In this document: positions 62,562 to 64,000 of the stretch, one piece after another | Numbering within the stretch: the stretch's first letter is position 1 | Layout of the letters: every line of letters begins with the position of its first letter | Source: Ichthyophis bannanicus | Taxonomy: Eukaryota > Chordata > Amphibia > Gymnophiona > Ichthyophiidae | Direction: 5' to 3' | NCBI GenBank assembly: GCA_033557465.1 | Contig: CM066033.1 | Location: 1,308,355,519 to 1,308,419,518 of the forward strand | Length of the DNA: 64,000 nt | Notes under the pieces: generated by a model | Database searches by the model: none | The model's input: the letters and a program-made list of their open reading frames with translations, nothing else | What the model was told of the DNA's origin: nothing | Program-made: the position numbers and the translations under genes

Positions 62562-62749
62562 TACCTGTTACAGGTGAGTAACTACGCTTTCTCCGGGAAC
62601 AAGCAGGAAGTCAGTCAGCACATATGGGACTCCCCAGCTACAGGCTAACATGAACCTATAGCCAAAAAAGGCTCCCTCATCGAGAGCCGCAAGCAGCCGC
62701 AATGAAATTCTAATTAGGGAAAAAAGAAAGTAACATTACGGTAGCCTGA

Positions 62750-63836
62750 ACACAGAAGAGTCAGAGGGTAGGAGTTGCCTAGACGCCGAAAAGGTTACGG
62801 AGTACAGCCTCGCCGAAAGCACTGTCCCGTTGGGACTCCCTGTCCAGGCAGTAATGAGCTGCAAAGGCATGAACCAAAGATCAGGTGGCGGCCTGGCAGA
62901 TGTCTGCCGGAGGAATAGAGCGTAAGTGAGCCACTGATGCCGCCATGGCCCTGACCCTATGAGCCGTAACATGTCCCTCCAGCGGAAACCTCACTTCCTC
63001 ATACCCCCGGGCAATACACTCCGCCACCCATGTGAACAGCGTGGCCACCGCCACCCCCCAGCTTACAGGGATCATAGGAAACGAAAAGCTGATAGGCTTT
63101 CCGGTGACCCTGAGTACGTTGAATGTGGAAGGACAGAGCCCTCTTACAGTCCAGGGTATGGAAGACCGCCTCTGCCCAGCAGGCATGCAGCCTGGGAAAA
63201 AAGGTAGGAAGAACCACCTCCTGTTTGAGGTGGAAAGAGGAGACTATCTTCGGAAGGAACTTGGGGTGCGTGCAAAGCACCACCCTATTCTTGTAGAACG
63301 TGGTGTAAGGCCTCTCCACCACGAAGGCTTGCAGCTTGCTCACCCTCCAGGCAAAAGTAAGCGCAATCAAGAAAACCACCTTCCAGGAGAGATAACGGAG
63401 GTGGCACGTGGCCAACAGCTCAAAGGGCGGCTGGGTGAGCTGCCTCAACACTACATTAAAATCCCATTCGGTCGCCGGGGGGGGGGGGGGGCAGACTGGG
63501 GGCTTTGACAGGAGTAGGCCCTTAAGAAACCGGGACACCAGGGGATGAGCTGAGAGGGGCTTTCCGTCCACGTGATAGTGGTTGGACGCTAGTGCACTGA
63601 GATGCACTCTTACGGAGTTGGACAAGCCCCGTCCCGGAGAGGTGGAGAAGCTATTGCAATACCACAACCACCAGAGAAGAGAAGGGGTCTACCCCTTGCT
63701 CAATGCACCACAGCACAAATCTGTGCCACTTGAAGGCGTACGCCCTTCTGGTAGATGCTCTGAGCAAAGCCAGCACCACCTCCTCCACCTCCTTCGGAAG
63801 GAGGCGCGGGGCCAGAGCTACCCTCTCAGCAGCCAC
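62750..63836 (-). pseudogene. DIRS-I tyrosine recombinase, frameshifted
   Basis: Minus-strand blocks VEEVVLALLRASTRRAYAFK (near 63740-63800), SNSVRVHLSALASNHYHVDG, LSWKVVFLIALTFAWRVSKL (the usual TSARRVSEL has become TFAWRVSKL, so the first arginine context is altered), FLPKIVSSFHLKQEVVLPTF, then after a frameshift near 63050 LFTWVAECIARGYEEVRF and TAHRVRAMAASVAHLRSIPP (H-x-x-R), AATW and a tail near 62770. A homopolymer of G at 63479-63491 marks another likely frame error. The terminal tyrosine region is degraded. Confidence 0.75.
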
Positions 63837-64000
63837 GTCGTCAGCGAAAGGGAGCTAAGGTTGGGATGCAACAGAGAGCCCCCTCCTGGGAAAGGAGCTG
63901 TGGAGTTGACCCCAAAGGAATGGGGGTCTCCACCACCAGTTGTAGGAGAAGCGGAAACCACGGTTGCCTGGGCGACCGTGGGGCTATCAGGATGACTGAG
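63837..64000 (-). pseudogene. DIRS-I RT-RNase H, C-terminal end (continues past window)
   Basis: Minus-strand sequence matches the C-terminal extension of the lineage 1 RT chain (AVVSASPTTGG region, LLHPNL-like text), directly upstream of the recombinase as in DIRS-C. Too little lies in the window to judge its state. Confidence 0.5.

Larger units (their letters stand above)
62562..64000 (-). mobile_element. DIRS-I: lineage 1 DIRS element, left ITR replaced by DIRS-H
   Basis: Starts with the second half of an ICR (TACCTGTTACAGGTGAGTAA, CTACGCTTTCTCCGGGAACA, AGCAGGAAGTCAGTCAGCAC) and continues into a recombinase gene. No left ITR lies to its left; the right ITR of DIRS-H takes that place. The rest of the element lies beyond the window. 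Confidence 0.8.

Noticed and set aside
1..64000. CRISPR arrays, operons, tRNA or rRNA genes
   Set aside because: None were seen. The repeats are dispersed transposons and ITRs without spacer structure, and the only tRNA-like sequence is the SINE head at 7290-7446.

Overview
This window reads as nuclear DNA of a vertebrate with a large, transposon-packed genome. I infer an amphibian, with a caecilian as the best guess, because DIRS-type retrotransposons with tyrosine recombinases make up more than half of it, alongside CR1 and L2 LINEs, a piggyBac, a mariner and a tRNA-derived SINE. No complete host gene is visible. Two short exon-like blocks on the minus strand (34955-35030, then 14929-14979) have splice signals and compatible phase, and may be exons of one host gene whose introns hold these repeats. 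A third exon-like ORF (7451-7649) lies on the plus strand. I could not name any of them.

Layout. 1-6370: overlapping LINE debris. It holds the 3' end of a plus-strand CR1, a minus-strand CR1, and a minus-strand L2 that is split by a plus-strand L2 with an open reverse transcriptase; the minus L2 keeps 5' tandem monomers. 6395-8345: LINE tails, a SINE and the exon-like ORF. 8346-14869: DIRS-A, decayed and hit by a CR1. 14870-18196: candidate exon, a MITE-like repeat, a DIRS end remnant, a minisatellite and truncated DIRS-B. 18197-23961: DIRS-C, the best preserved element, with Gag, RT-RNase H, recombinase, inverted terminal repeats (ITRs) and an internal complementary region (ICR); it splits an LTR-like sequence. 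24780-25530: L2 3' end. 25531-34650: DIRS-D, with DIRS-E (Gag only) nested inside. 34650-35934: candidate exon and a DIRS end remnant. 35939-46272: a piggyBac element carrying an L2 fragment and DIRS-F, which itself carries an LTR-like insert containing an L2 tail. 46440-49844: CR1 endonuclease pieces, unclassified repeats, a Penelope-like repeat with a hammerhead-like core, and a DIRS RNase H scrap. 49845-55534: DIRS-G. 55650-56939: mariner, cut by DIRS-H (56940-62561), whose right end is fused to DIRS-I (62562 to the window end).

How the parts work together. The DIRS copies all lie on the minus strand and fall into two lineages. Lineage 1 (A, C, E, H, I, with D and B as more distant relatives) has Gag with an N-terminal Cys/His cluster and ITRs carrying a central GC-rich palindrome. 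Lineage 2 (F, G) has an acidic Gag and ITRs built around CTGGACTGGCCCGGAGAGA. In each well-preserved copy the ICR next to the recombinase gene equals the reverse complements of the two element ends fused together, which is the arrangement expected of DIRS replication through a circle. At two sites (F in piggyBac, E in DIRS-D) removing the insert restores the host reading frame exactly, with no target duplication. That supports recombinase-mediated insertion over a shared 2-3 nt core.
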